Virus record (IMG/VR): IMGVR_UViG_3300042554_001150
Location: 1-34,489 of that record
DNA: 34,489 bases
Strand: one strand, 5' to 3'
From: a virus
Both the position numbers and the translations under genes were made by a program. Below, piece by piece: positions 15,435-23,628 of the stretch (positions are counted from its first letter, which is position 1; every line of letters starts with the position of its first letter). The notes under the pieces were generated by a model, which saw only the letters and a list, made by a program, of their open reading frames with translations, made no database searches and was not told the origin of the DNA.

Positions 15435-16318
15435 TGAGCGCAAAAATATATTCGACAACTAATGCAATTATCCCGCAGCCAGACTTTGAGGCCAGCGAGG
15501 GAGAGAACGGGATGTGGACAGGTTCACAAACATTTAAGGTAAAAAAAGGTGATTTGGATAGTGGAGAAACCAGACCATTTTTTAGCCGCAGTAAAAAAGC
15601 TACGGAACTTGATCCAAATAACGATAGTTTTTTTAACTTTTTAAAACTTAAAACTTGGTCAGTTGGAACAGAGGCTGGTGGATGGACTAATATTAAAGTT
15701 GAATATCAAGGGTTTTCAGCAGACAGCAATGACCCTACACCAGAGGGCGAAAAACCTTTAACTACTTACAGTTTAAGAGGAGTTACCAAATCAGTTCCAA
15801 TTACCGAGCATCCGAAGTTCCAGACTTGTTCGGATAATGAAAAATTTATGCTTCGTTTACTTTTGGGTGGTGAATTTGTTTTAGATGAAACAGGATATAA
15901 AATTGGTCAATGGAATACTAAAACAGATGAGACATTACCTGTCGGGGATCAGAATTATATGGTTTTCATTGAATTAAACAACATCAATAGTGAATATAGT
16001 GATTATGAGCTTTTAAGCGATGTTTCTAAGGAATTTGCCAATCGTATATCAAAAGGAATAACTACATACGAAGTCGGCACTTTTGAATATTGGGTAAGAT
16101 GGTCTTCTGCCGAACCATTATCAGCCGCTGATATATCAAAACTTGGTTTAATTTCCCCTCCAACTGGTGACCCACCTACACCAGCAGGAGAAAGAGATTG
16201 GAGATTGACAACCGTTAACCAAGAACAAGAAGGGACAACAGACCCAACATATACCATTGAAATAGGCTATGTTCTTTCTGATGAAGGTGGATGGGATACA
16301 CTTCTTTACACGTCATGA
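15434..16318 (+). CDS. Tail tip / baseplate protein candidate
   Basis: A 294-residue, beta-rich, acidic protein directly after the tape measure (TAATG overlap). Contains a long run of strands (KPLTTYSLRGVTKSVPITEH, FMLRLLLGGEFVLDE, EVGTFEYWVRWSS) and a Pro-rich linker GLISPPTGDPPTPAGERDW near residue 240, followed by a small C-terminal beta unit. Position matches the distal tail and tail-tip genes in lambda-type phages (M, L, K, I, J), but no peptidase or receptor motif is visible. Function inferred only from order. Confidence 0.5.
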   Translation: MSAKIYSTTNAIIPQPDFEASEGENGMWTGSQTFKVKKGDLDSGETRPFFSRSKKATELDPNNDSFFNFLKLKTWSVGTEAGGWTNIKVEYQGFSADSNDPTPEGEKPLTTYSLRGVTKSVPITEHPKFQTCSDNEKFMLRLLLGGEFVLDETGYKIGQWNTKTDETLPVGDQNYMVFIELNNINSEYSDYELLSDVSKEFANRISKGITTYEVGTFEYWVRWSSAEPLSAADISKLGLISPPTGDPPTPAGERDWRLTTVNQEQEGTTDPTYTIEIGYVLSDEGGWDTLLYTS

Positions 16319-16956
16319 ACTTAGATTTTAAAACACATATTACAATCCCACGTCAACCACGTGAGGGATTGGCGTTATTGGCTTGGGCTAAAGATGTAAA
16401 TTACGCCATAAGGCAACTGGCAAATATATCATCGAGCAATATTCCATACAAAACGCCAAAAGGGATTAACATCAATGGGGTTGGAAGAAATTATACGCAC
16501 CCTTGGAAATGTATAGCTAATGGAAACAATACGATTACGGTATTAAGCGGAAATATGTGGACTTATCGCAACAATGGCACGGGCTACGCTGGCGACCCTA
16601 TTGATTATACCGCTTTCCCATTAGAGTTTGATGGGGTTAATGATTTAACAATTACAGCTACGGGTTACGTGTATGCTCTTTGCGACATTGCACAAATATT
16701 AGTTTTAGATGATACAGGGCCATCTGGTATTCCATTTTACAGCGAAAGAGATGGTTTTAGCGGAACTCCAGAAGTTATTTTTTCGACTGATGCACCAGCA
16801 GTTTATTCACCCCAAACAGATGCCCGTAATTTTGCTATACCATTGGCAAGCGTTGGTTGGAACTCAGAAGAAAGCATTGCTAATGTATTAAAACAATACG
16901 TAGTTGATGATATATGGCCAGTTGGCGGAAGTGCCACTTACGAGCCAACTCCTTAG
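16315..16956 (+). CDS. Tail-associated hypothetical protein
   Basis: 213 residues from ATG 16315, which overlaps the previous stop (ATGA). An N-terminal helix (REGLALLAWAKDVNYAIRQLANISSSNIPYK) resembles the short anchor found at the start of many tail-tip and fibre-base proteins. It is followed by a beta-rich body (NTITVLSGNMWTYRNN, LTITATGYVYALCDIAQILVLDD). Probably a fibre base or tip component. No conserved catalytic residues seen. Confidence 0.5.
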   Translation: MNLDFKTHITIPRQPREGLALLAWAKDVNYAIRQLANISSSNIPYKTPKGININGVGRNYTHPWKCIANGNNTITVLSGNMWTYRNNGTGYAGDPIDYTAFPLEFDGVNDLTITATGYVYALCDIAQILVLDDTGPSGIPFYSERDGFSGTPEVIFSTDAPAVYSPQTDARNFAIPLASVGWNSEESIANVLKQYVVDDIWPVGGSATYEPTP

Positions 16957-16984
16957 TATTTCAAATAAATCCTTTTTGTCTTGA

Positions 16985-17021
16985 AATTTGACTTTCGCCC
17001 AAAAAAGGCAAAAATCACCGC
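16985..17021 (+). promoter_or_regulatory. Late upstream element, copy 2 (TTGACTTTCGCCC box)
   Basis: AATTTGACTTTCGCCC at 16985-17000 is identical to 2355-2370, with the same 37-nt distance to the start codon and the same ACCGC before it. Upstream, ATTTCAA and TTGAAAT form a weak 7-bp inverted repeat. Confidence 0.55.
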
Positions 17022-17876
17022 ATGGATATTACTTCAGCAGTAGCAAGTGGGTCTTTAAACGCAACAGCCTCCGCAACTTCCACAAGGGTATCGGGAGTTG
17101 TGACTATTGGTGGCACAAATACAATCAGATCACTTACGGGCGTTAATGTTGCATATAGCACAAGAGCTATCTTAGCTAATGCGTCTGATGCTTTCGTTTT
17201 GGTTACTTCAACCGATACCACATCTGCATCAACGGCATGGTCAGCTGGAACTGCTCAAGTTGAAACCGCAACAGCAGCTGGCACAATTACAGCAAGCGGA
17301 AATGCCACGATTACGGTTACAGCGGCAGGGATGACAGGATCACCTAAAGCCATTAGCGTAGCAGTTACCAATACTGATACCGCAGCTACTTGGGCTGGCA
17401 AGGTCAGAACCGCTCTTGCAGCAGATGCGGACGTTTCGGCATTATTTACAGTTGGAGGCACAACTACGGCCATCAGTTTGACCCGTAAAGTCAATTCTCG
17501 CGGCGTGTTACCTGGCAATGACGCGACTTTAAACATCGCCACAGCAAACGGCACTTGCACGGGAATTACGGCGGCTGCAACTTCAGCTAACACCACGGCA
17601 GGGGTAGCTTCTGACGGGGCTTATATCTATGACGGTGATGCCAAAGACTTTGAGGGGGTGACAATCCCAACTATTGCAACTCTTAAAGCTATTGAGATTA
17701 TTTGTGACCACGGAGAAGTTGATTTAACTTCCACGGATGAAACATCGACTATCAAAGCGGGAGAGCGCAGAACTATTTCAAATGATAATGGTATGCCTAG
17801 TTTTCTTGCTACTTTGACGTTTACCGCAGTATCGGAAAGCGATATATCAATTACTGTATTTGGCGCAACCGCATAA
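17022..17876 (+). CDS. Repetitive Ala/Thr-rich tail or decoration protein
   Basis: 284 residues, about half Ala, Thr, Ser and Val. The central part (AGTITASGNATITVTAAGM through TAISLTRKV, about residues 90-165) is a module seen in many phage tail proteins: GNATITVTAAGMTGSPKAISVAV, a short helix WAGKVRTALAADADV, then strands. It is followed by TGITAAATSANTTAGVAS. The C-terminal part ends in strands FLATLTFTAVSESDISITVF. Its position is just before the fibre genes; a role as decoration, fibre-base or tail-surface protein is likely. Confidence 0.55.
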   Translation: MDITSAVASGSLNATASATSTRVSGVVTIGGTNTIRSLTGVNVAYSTRAILANASDAFVLVTSTDTTSASTAWSAGTAQVETATAAGTITASGNATITVTAAGMTGSPKAISVAVTNTDTAATWAGKVRTALAADADVSALFTVGGTTTAISLTRKVNSRGVLPGNDATLNIATANGTCTGITAAATSANTTAGVASDGAYIYDGDAKDFEGVTIPTIATLKAIEIICDHGEVDLTSTDETSTIKAGERRTISNDNGMPSFLATLTFTAVSESDISITVFGATA

Positions 17877-17880
17877 AATC

Positions 17881-18198
17881 ATGGCAGATTCATTCACACT
17901 AGCTAAAGGCGAGATATTACGCATGGTTTATACACCTGTGACGGATGGAGAAGCCATTACAGTTGATCCAAGCTGGGATGTAGCATCAAGCATGAAAAGG
18001 CAAGGAGTATCGGCATTGATTGACCTTGAACCAACTATTGCCAATGGCGTTATCAATATTGAATATGACACAGTTGACCTAGATTTAGGCACTTACAATA
18101 TAGATGTTCGCATTACCCAAACTGGGAATGACGATGTATTTTCCGTGCAGTTTTTCTTTCATTTAGTAGGCACAGTAACCCCACCATCAACCCGATAA
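17881..18198 (+). CDS. Small beta-sandwich structural protein
   Basis: 105 residues from ATG 17881, 4 nt after the previous stop. Pattern of strands (GEILRMVYTPVTDGEAITVD, GVINIEYDTVDLDLGTYNIDVRITQTGNDDVFSVQFFFHLVG) is typical of a BppU-like or Ig-like beta sandwich used at the base of fibres. Directly upstream of the long fibre gene with a one-base gap, so it likely takes part in the same appendage. No motif proves it. Confidence 0.5.
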   Translation: MADSFTLAKGEILRMVYTPVTDGEAITVDPSWDVASSMKRQGVSALIDLEPTIANGVINIEYDTVDLDLGTYNIDVRITQTGNDDVFSVQFFFHLVGTVTPPSTR

Positions 18199-18199
18199 C

Positions 18200-20221
18200 A
18201 TGGCAAGCTCAGTAGATATTACCGTTAATAATGGAATCGCAACCGTAGAGATTGACGTAACACGCGGATTGGCAGGTGCAGCCGCCACAGTCGATCAAAC
18301 TATTATTGATGGCAGCGCCAACGCCGTGTCTGGCAATGCTGTATTTGATGGACTTGCACTCAAAGCGCCACTTGCCAACCCTACCTTCACCGGCATCGTC
18401 ACAGCTCCACGGATCACAGGCCGCTGCGATGGTCTTGAGGTTTTCTGCAAGGCAGGACTTGCGATCAACGCTGGTCAGGTCGTCTACGTCACAGGCGCAT
18501 CTGGCAACAACATCATTATCGGTCTGGCACAAGCCAACGCCGAGCTGACATCCAGCAAGACCATCGGCATCAGCGAGTCAACTCTTGCCAACAACGGCAC
18601 GGGCTACGTCATCACCGAGGGGCTGCTTACAGTCAGCATCTCGGCACCGTCTGCTATCGAGGGCGACCCGATCTGGCTATCACCATCGACCGCTGGCGGC
18701 ATGGTCTTTGGCGCAGCCAATAAGCCCGTGGCACCGAATCATATGGTTTATCTCGGCGTGATAACACGCAAGACCGGCAACAATGTTGTCGAGATTTACG
18801 TTAAGATACAGAACGGATCGGAGCTTGATGAGCTTGCCGATGTGTTGATAACCAGCGCAACCGCAGGGCAGGCATTGATGCGGGGGGCGACTAACTGGGA
18901 GAATCGCAGTCTTGTAGCCACTGACATCAGCGACTCAACTAGCGCAGGTCGCGCTTTGCTCACGGCCGCAGATGCAGCAGCTCAGCGGACATCGCTGGGA
19001 CTTGGCACCGCAGCGACTACTGCATCCACCGATTACGCAACCGCAGCGCAAGGCACCGACGAGCGAGTTCCAACCGCAGCGGGGCTGACCACTAAGTTCG
19101 GCACGGCAAAAGCAACTCCAGTTGACGCTGACAAGGTGGCTATCCTCGACTCGGCTGCATCAGACGCGCCGAAGCACTCAACGCTGACGGCGATCTGGAC
19201 GTGGATACAAAGCAAGTTCGCAGGCGCATCGAGCAAGACAACCCCGATTGATGCTGATTCTTTCAACATCGTTGATTCAGCGGACAGCAACGCAGCCAAG
19301 CGAGTTACGGGAACTAACCTCAAGGCGTTTCTCAAAACCTACCTAGATACGCTCTACGTGGCTTTGACGGGCGATCAGACTATTGCTGGAGCAAAATCAT
19401 TTTCCTCCACAACCCGACCTACAAGCAGCGGAACTGGAACGCCTGCCAGTAACTCTTTAATTACTCGCGCAGATGCAGATTCAAGGTATTGGAGTCCAAG
19501 AATGATTTCTGGAATAACCCTTTACTTGGAGGCTAATGAATTACTTTATCAAGGCACGGCAACACCGACAGACGGGTCAGAAGTAACATCTTGGAAATCA
19601 GCTCATAGAAACGGGACTTCTGAAATTTTGGTTGTTCAAGCTGGTGGAACACTTAAACCATTGTTCAAAACTTCAGTTCAAAACAGTTTGAATGGAGTTT
19701 TGTTTGATGGATCAAATGACTTACTGCAATCCGCAACTGGTTACAATGGATTCGTCTCAAATACGGGCAGAACAATGTTTGTTGTATGCCGCCCGACAGT
19801 TCAAGTATCAACTGGATCTGGAACGAGCTATGCAAGACCGCAATTAGTCGCGAACCTTTCACAATTCAACGGTATTGCAGTCAGTCCGTCTGGATCTGGT
19901 AACATTTTCACAGCTTGGGATTATGATTCGAGCGGTGCTTTAATTCAAGCTAGCACAGCAGAGGTTGCAACAAATACGGCAGTAGTTATTACCAACAGGC
20001 ATCAAACAGGAACTAGCCTCATACAGGTCAATAAATCAACTCCAGTAACAGCTACGACCCTTCGTGAATGTACTAACGGATCAGCTTTACAGATTGGAAC
20101 ATCTGGAGGATCTGCGTATTACACGGGATACATCTTCGAGACTATTATTTTCGGCAGAGCTTTAAGCAACGATGAAATTTCAGCAGTCCAAGACTTCTTA
20201 ATCTCTAAATGGGGAATATAA
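18200..20221 (+). CDS. Tail fibre with C-terminal lectin-like (LamG-type) domain
   Basis: A 673-residue host-binding fibre candidate. An N-terminal attachment region is followed by the fibre motif LALKAPLANPTFTG (about residue 52), a beta-rich domain similar to phage capsid-decoration/trimeric fibre folds (GLEVFCKAGLAINAGQVVYV), Ala/Thr-rich shaft repeats (LGLGTAATTASTDYATAAQ), and from about residue 430 a concanavalin/LamG-like domain ending in FGRALSNDEISAVQDFLISKWGI, a typical end for that domain. The 5' part (to about 19370) is visibly more GC-rich, with GGC and GCC codons, than the 3' lectin part. That suggests the tip was exchanged separately. Confidence 0.78.
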   Translation: MASSVDITVNNGIATVEIDVTRGLAGAAATVDQTIIDGSANAVSGNAVFDGLALKAPLANPTFTGIVTAPRITGRCDGLEVFCKAGLAINAGQVVYVTGASGNNIIIGLAQANAELTSSKTIGISESTLANNGTGYVITEGLLTVSISAPSAIEGDPIWLSPSTAGGMVFGAANKPVAPNHMVYLGVITRKTGNNVVEIYVKIQNGSELDELADVLITSATAGQALMRGATNWENRSLVATDISDSTSAGRALLTAADAAAQRTSLGLGTAATTASTDYATAAQGTDERVPTAAGLTTKFGTAKATPVDADKVAILDSAASDAPKHSTLTAIWTWIQSKFAGASSKTTPIDADSFNIVDSADSNAAKRVTGTNLKAFLKTYLDTLYVALTGDQTIAGAKSFSSTTRPTSSGTGTPASNSLITRADADSRYWSPRMISGITLYLEANELLYQGTATPTDGSEVTSWKSAHRNGTSEILVVQAGGTLKPLFKTSVQNSLNGVLFDGSNDLLQSATGYNGFVSNTGRTMFVVCRPTVQVSTGSGTSYARPQLVANLSQFNGIAVSPSGSGNIFTAWDYDSSGALIQASTAEVATNTAVVITNRHQTGTSLIQVNKSTPVTATTLRECTNGSALQIGTSGGSAYYTGYIFETIIFGRALSNDEISAVQDFLISKWGI

Positions 20222-20222
20222 T

Positions 20223-20573
20223 ATGATACCAAAACTCACAACAATCGATCAAGTGACAATCCAAGGGGCTGAAGCAGCTCATCATTTAGCAGTCACGCTA
20301 AAGGCGGGATGGGAGCAAGTATGGAATCGCGCACCTGAGATCGTCGCAACCGAGCTTAACGCCGACCTTGCAAAGTCAGGCGCGATCTTCCAACTCAACG
20401 CACAGACCGCCACAGCAATCAACGCGATCCTAGACCTAGTAGATGACGAGCGATTCACCGTGCGCGTCCCAACATCCATGCCGAGTGGCTGGGAATTAGG
20501 GCAGGCAGGATTTATCTATACCGCCCCTCCTATCCCAGACATAACTGACAATCCGCCAGCACCGCAACCATGA
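20223..20573 (+). CDS. Hypothetical protein downstream of the fibre gene
   Basis: 116 residues with an N-terminal helix (EAAHHLAVTLKAGWEQVWNRAPEIVATELNADL), a central helix (TATAINAILDLVDDERFTVRVP) and a Pro-rich C-terminus (APPIPDITDNPPAPQP). It starts two bases after the fibre stop. Base composition is GC-rich like the 5' part of the fibre gene, so the two may have moved together. In other phages this slot holds fibre assembly or host-specific factors. Function unknown. Confidence 0.55.
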   Translation: MIPKLTTIDQVTIQGAEAAHHLAVTLKAGWEQVWNRAPEIVATELNADLAKSGAIFQLNAQTATAINAILDLVDDERFTVRVPTSMPSGWELGQAGFIYTAPPIPDITDNPPAPQP

Positions 20574-20626
20574 TCGATCCAGACGATGACGAAATCGGCG
20601 AAGGCACAGGATCACCCGTAACATGA
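20570..20626 (+). CDS. Possible 18-residue peptide
   Basis: MIDPDDDEIGEGTGSPVT, overlapping both neighbours by the ATGA pattern. The regular overlaps support translation, but the peptide is very short and acidic with no known function. Confidence 0.25.
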   Translation: MIDPDDDEIGEGTGSPVT

Positions 20627-20730
20627 AACCAATGTATCCATACCGACCACCGCAATCAGACTCAATGATTTCCCTATCGATCGCGCTTGTAATACCCACT
20701 ATTTTAATCATCTTCTATAACTTACAATAA
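20623..20730 (+). CDS. Tiny membrane protein of the lysis region
   Basis: 35 residues: a soluble N-terminus (MKPMYPYRPPQSDSM) and one membrane segment (SLSIALVIPTILIIFY). It begins in an ATGA overlap and ends 3 nt before the holin candidate. A single-pass protein in the lysis region could be an antiholin, a pinholin-type partner or a spanin-like piece; the sequence does not decide. Confidence 0.5.
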   Translation: MKPMYPYRPPQSDSMISLSIALVIPTILIIFYNLQ

Positions 20731-20733
20731 GCC

Positions 20734-20916
20734 ATGCACGAGCATTCCCACCTTTACAATCTAGTCAACGGCGCAGTCGGGACTGTCGCGTCATTACTTG
20801 GCGTGATCAGCACCTGCCAAGAACAATTTGAGTATGGAGTTCGCATTACTGGTGGATTGATCGGTATTTTGATTGGCTTGATTACCCTGTATAACTTCAT
20901 CAGAAAAAGGAAGTGA
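20734..20916 (+). CDS. Holin candidate, two membrane segments
   Basis: 60 residues with two hydrophobic stretches (LVNGAVGTVASLLGVIS and ITGGLIGILIGLITLYNFI) separated by a short polar loop (TCQEQFEYGVR), and a basic tail RKRK. This two-segment, small, basic-tailed layout is common among class II holins. It lies upstream of the endolysin with only small genes between. No homology claim; called by topology and context. Confidence 0.55.
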   Translation: MHEHSHLYNLVNGAVGTVASLLGVISTCQEQFEYGVRITGGLIGILIGLITLYNFIRKRK

Positions 20917-21305
20917 TTGAATCCTTTCCAGATATTCCAGCTAAGTTTGAGAAGTATGGATCTAATAATGGGTCAATGCTGATACGGGTGTTGGAGGATT
21001 TCCGATATATTTCCAGCTATGGCACAATCAAAGTTCCTAAAGGCTTTCTTAGTGATGGTGCATCTGTGCCACGTCCATTTTGGGCTATATTCAGCCCCTT
21101 TAATGGCGTTTATTTTGAGGCTGCCCTAGTCCACGATTACCTATATTCTAAGGCATCAGACATAAAACACCCAATGTTAACTCGCCCAGAAGCTGATGAG
21201 ATTTTCAAAGAGGCAATGTATAATCTGGGGGTTGGCTGGCTAACTCGCGGAACGATTTACACCGCCGTAAGGGTAGGTGGATGGGCTAGTTACAAACGAA
21301 AATGA
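20913..21305 (+). CDS. DUF1353-like phage protein
   Basis: 130 residues beginning with GTG in a GTGA overlap with the holin candidate. The stretch TIKVPKGFLSDGASVPRPFWAIFSP, then AALVHDYLYS and EADEIFKEAM, is the signature of the DUF1353 family: a short beta region, then a His-Asp pair in a helix. The family is common in phages near lysis genes and its biochemical function is not established. The conserved HD suggests metal or substrate binding. Confidence 0.78.
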   Translation: MIESFPDIPAKFEKYGSNNGSMLIRVLEDFRYISSYGTIKVPKGFLSDGASVPRPFWAIFSPFNGVYFEAALVHDYLYSKASDIKHPMLTRPEADEIFKEAMYNLGVGWLTRGTIYTAVRVGGWASYKRK

Positions 21306-21394
21306 ACGCAGATCCAGACAGATTGTTTGAGGTAACTGTGTTAATCACACTTATTTTGTTGATTATCGGAATTATATTGCTAGAAAGACGTTAA
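21302..21394 (+). CDS. Tiny membrane protein before the endolysin
   Basis: 30 residues: MNADPDRLFEV then one hydrophobic segment (TVLITLILLIIGIILLERR). Start and stop overlap both neighbours (ATGA and TAATG), a strong hint that it is translated. Candidate antiholin or small spanin-like factor. Confidence 0.55.
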   Translation: MNADPDRLFEVTVLITLILLIIGIILLERR

Positions 21395-21969
21395 TGACAA
21401 CGGAACAGATTAAAGCCATCCAAGCTAAGATTGGTGCTGAACCAGATGGTTTTTGGGGTGAAAAATCCATAATTGCTTGTAAGAAGTATTTACGAAAATT
21501 GATGGATTCATGCGAGGATAGCTTGCATATTCCTAAAACCGATCAAAACAGCCTCACATCGGATTACGGTCTACCTGGCGATGAATCCAAGCTAGTCAAC
21601 CTAGACGTGCAGGGTTTAGGCGTTAAATACGATGGGCAGTCAGTTAAAACCATAAGAGTTAATAAAGCGTGTTCTGAATCGTTGAATCTTATCATTCGGG
21701 AATTAGCCACAATGCCAGAAGGTAAGATAGCTCTAAGCCAATACGCTGGATGCTATAACAACCGAGCAATGCGGGGTGGATCTCTGCCATCATTACACGC
21801 TAGGGGGGCTGCCATTGATCTAATGCCAGCCACTAATCGCAATAAGCAATCTTGGCCAGTAAGTGCTGATATGCCGTTTAGCATCATGGAGGTATTTGCC
21901 AAACACGGATGGCTTAGTGCTGGTGCTTTTTGGGGACGTGACGGGATGCACGCACAAAGGACAAAATAA
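21394..21969 (+). CDS. Endolysin, M15-type peptidase with N-terminal binding segment
   Basis: 191 residues. The C-terminal domain is a zinc peptidase of the M15 group that cuts peptidoglycan stem peptides: SQYAGCYNNRAMRGGSLPSLHARGAAIDL gives His135 and Asp142 and GRDGMHAQ gives His186, the expected H-D-H zinc ligands. Residues 1-45 (IKAIQAKIGAEPDGFWGEKSIIACKKYL) look like a peptidoglycan-binding helical segment with the typical DGFWG turn. No signal peptide, so export depends on a holin. A four-gene run of overlaps with the tiny membrane proteins makes this the lysis cassette. Confidence 0.88.
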   Translation: MTTEQIKAIQAKIGAEPDGFWGEKSIIACKKYLRKLMDSCEDSLHIPKTDQNSLTSDYGLPGDESKLVNLDVQGLGVKYDGQSVKTIRVNKACSESLNLIIRELATMPEGKIALSQYAGCYNNRAMRGGSLPSLHARGAAIDLMPATNRNKQSWPVSADMPFSIMEVFAKHGWLSAGAFWGRDGMHAQRTK

Positions 21970-21997
21970 ACATCCATAACGGATAATTAAACCAACT

Positions 21998-22279
21998 ATG
22001 AAACTACCGCGCCAAGTCAAAATAGCTGGTCAAACAGTTAAGATTCGTATTGGGAAGCTCGAAAGTGCTTACGGACAGTATGAGCATGAGGATCGGACTA
22101 TCTGGATCTCGGACAAGATCAAAGACTACAAAACACAAGTCTTGACACTTAGACATGAGATGCTAGAAGCCACGCTACTAATAAGCGGCGTAGGCTGGCA
22201 AGAGAAGTATGAATCTGAGTGTGTAGTGAGATGTATTGATGAATTATTTTTTCCCGCTTACGAATCCCTAAACTTATGA
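21998..22279 (+). CDS. Small HExxE-motif protein
   Basis: 93 residues: an N-terminal beta unit (VKIAGQTVKIRIGKL, YGQYEHEDRTIWISDKI) followed by a helix with TLRHEMLEATLLISG. HExxE in such a helix is typical of small phage proteins related in pattern to ImmA-type metallopeptidases, where His and Glu hold a metal. A second conserved metal ligand is not obvious, so catalytic activity is unsure. Overlaps the following phosphoesterase gene by 4 nt. Confidence 0.55.
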   Translation: MKLPRQVKIAGQTVKIRIGKLESAYGQYEHEDRTIWISDKIKDYKTQVLTLRHEMLEATLLISGVGWQEKYESECVVRCIDELFFPAYESLNL

Positions 22280-23007
22280 GCTTTAAAAGATTTATTATAG
22301 CAGCAGATAGCCACGGCGAACTCATACATAATGAGTCAATGTCTAAATTACTTGGCTTTTGTGATACGTGGAAGCCCCATGTTCGAGTTGATCTTGGAGA
22401 CGTATGGGATTTTAAAATGCTTCGGGGAGGAAGCAGTCAAAACGATCAAGCGTGTAGCATTTCGGAGGATTACCAAGCTGGAGTTAAATACCTAGAGCAA
22501 TATCGCCCAAACTTACTTACCTTGGGTAATCACGATGCGAGAATTTGGGAATGGGCGCAAAATAAATCAAATGGCATAATGAGAGATCATTGCCAAGGCT
22601 TGGTTGATGCGTCTATCCGTAAGTTCAAACAGCTTAAAATTACGTGGATTCCCTATAAAGTTGGAGCATATTTAACACTCCCAGATAGCAAGGTAAAACT
22701 TATCCACGGCTTTCATAGCGGAGTCAATCCTGCCAAGATGCACTTTGAGAAGTATGGATCTTGCGTCCACGGCCATGTCCACGCGCCAAACCAATACACA
22801 GCACGGCACATAGATGGTGGGGAAGCTCATTCAATCGGTTGCATTGGCGACATTGACCAGATGGAATACGCTGACAGGCACACCGCTAAACTCGGCTGGA
22901 GACAGGGATTTGCATACGGAATAATCAATACCAAAACAGGAGACACAAAAATATGGCACGTAACCAAAGAGGGAAACACTTGGATCAGTCCACAAGGAAT
23001 CATCTAA
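22276..23007 (+). CDS. Calcineurin-like metallophosphoesterase
   Basis: A 243-residue dinuclear-metal phosphoesterase with all five motifs: ADSHG (Asp11, His13), DLGDVWD (Asp42), LGNHD (Asn85, His86), a later IHGFH and VHGHVHAP. Substrate not predictable; phage enzymes of this group act on nucleic-acid ends, nucleotides or proteins. It lies at the end of the late half, away from the nuclease genes. The 3' end overlaps the next gene by 55 nt. Confidence 0.85.
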   Translation: MSFKRFIIAADSHGELIHNESMSKLLGFCDTWKPHVRVDLGDVWDFKMLRGGSSQNDQACSISEDYQAGVKYLEQYRPNLLTLGNHDARIWEWAQNKSNGIMRDHCQGLVDASIRKFKQLKITWIPYKVGAYLTLPDSKVKLIHGFHSGVNPAKMHFEKYGSCVHGHVHAPNQYTARHIDGGEAHSIGCIGDIDQMEYADRHTAKLGWRQGFAYGIINTKTGDTKIWHVTKEGNTWISPQGII

Positions 23008-23228
23008 GCGCACTAGACGCATTTATCAAAGCTGAGGCAGAACAATCTAAGCCCCAGCAGGAGGGTGAGTTTACCATTGCTGAATACCGCAAAAAGATGG
23101 CTATTTTAGGTATGCCCGTTTCAGACTCAATCGCTAGGCGCAAAATGAAAAGTTTGATCGAATCTGGCGTGTTGACTTCCCGTAAATCAACAGCTCCAGG
23201 TTATCCAGTTTACTATAAATTCCTATGA
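22953..23228 (+). CDS. Winged-helix-like DNA-binding candidate
   Basis: 91 residues. The segment FTIAEYRKKMAILGMPVSDSIARRKMKSLIESGVLTSRKSTAPGYPVYYKF has the order helix, helix-turn-helix and a beta wing ending in VYYKF, the layout of small winged-helix proteins. The N-terminal 35 residues are polar and overlap the phosphoesterase gene; an internal start without this extension cannot be excluded. It could be a regulator or a packaging/replication helper. Confidence 0.5.
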   Translation: MARNQRGKHLDQSTRNHLSALDAFIKAEAEQSKPQQEGEFTIAEYRKKMAILGMPVSDSIARRKMKSLIESGVLTSRKSTAPGYPVYYKFL

Positions 23229-23410
23229 AAATTACACTTGAACCAACAGAGCTAGATCAATCACCGCAAAACCTACATCCCAAGGTAACCGTTGAGACGT
23301 GTTACGATGACATGACGATTGAGGAGATTATGGAGAACCTAATCATCCCTGCATTGCTTGGTATTAGTTTCCAGAAGGAGACAATCGACAAGTATCTAGG
23401 CAATAAATGA
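23225..23410 (+). CDS. Small hypothetical protein, last late gene
   Basis: 61 residues, acidic, with a helical C-terminal half (MTIEEIMENLIIPALLGISFQKETIDKYLG). Starts in an ATGA overlap. It closes the rightward late operon just before the long non-coding region. Function unknown. Confidence 0.5.
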   Translation: MKITLEPTELDQSPQNLHPKVTVETCYDDMTIEEIMENLIIPALLGISFQKETIDKYLGNK

Positions 23411-23506
23411 CCTATAAATCATACAAAATGACGGCAAATGTTGGTTATGTCCGACATTAGGTAAATGTAGCACATCGGCAACAAAGTGTGATATTATACG
23501 CAAATT

Positions 23507-23528
23507 ATGACGGTTTTCGTCATTTTTT
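23507..23528 (+). terminator. Terminator at the end of the late operon
   Basis: ATGACG and CGTCAT pair across the loop GTTTT, followed by TTTTTT. It lies about 100 nt after the last late gene. Confidence 0.75.
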
Positions 23529-23541
23529 GTATATGATAACT

Positions 23542-23628
23542 CGTCACGATTTAAGCGGGTAAGTTGTGACAAAAGCAACTATCTTGTTACAAATTGTAAC
23601 AGATTTCAAGTGGGGGACGGATTGTCAC
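23542..23628. promoter_or_regulatory. TTGTNAC cluster with a 17-bp perfect palindrome
   Basis: TGTTACAAATTGTAACA (23585-23601) is a perfect palindrome about a central A. Related sites nearby: CGTCACG (23542), TTGTGACAA (23564) and TTGTCAC (23622). Repeated symmetric half-sites in a gene-free region between operons are typical of repressor operators or initiator-binding sites. The binding protein is unknown; the Cro-like protein at 27519 is a candidate. Confidence 0.55.

Noticed and set aside
23407-23460. 17-residue frame starting in an ATGA overlap with the last late gene
   Set aside because: Very short and with no composition signal; could be chance in an AT-rich leader.
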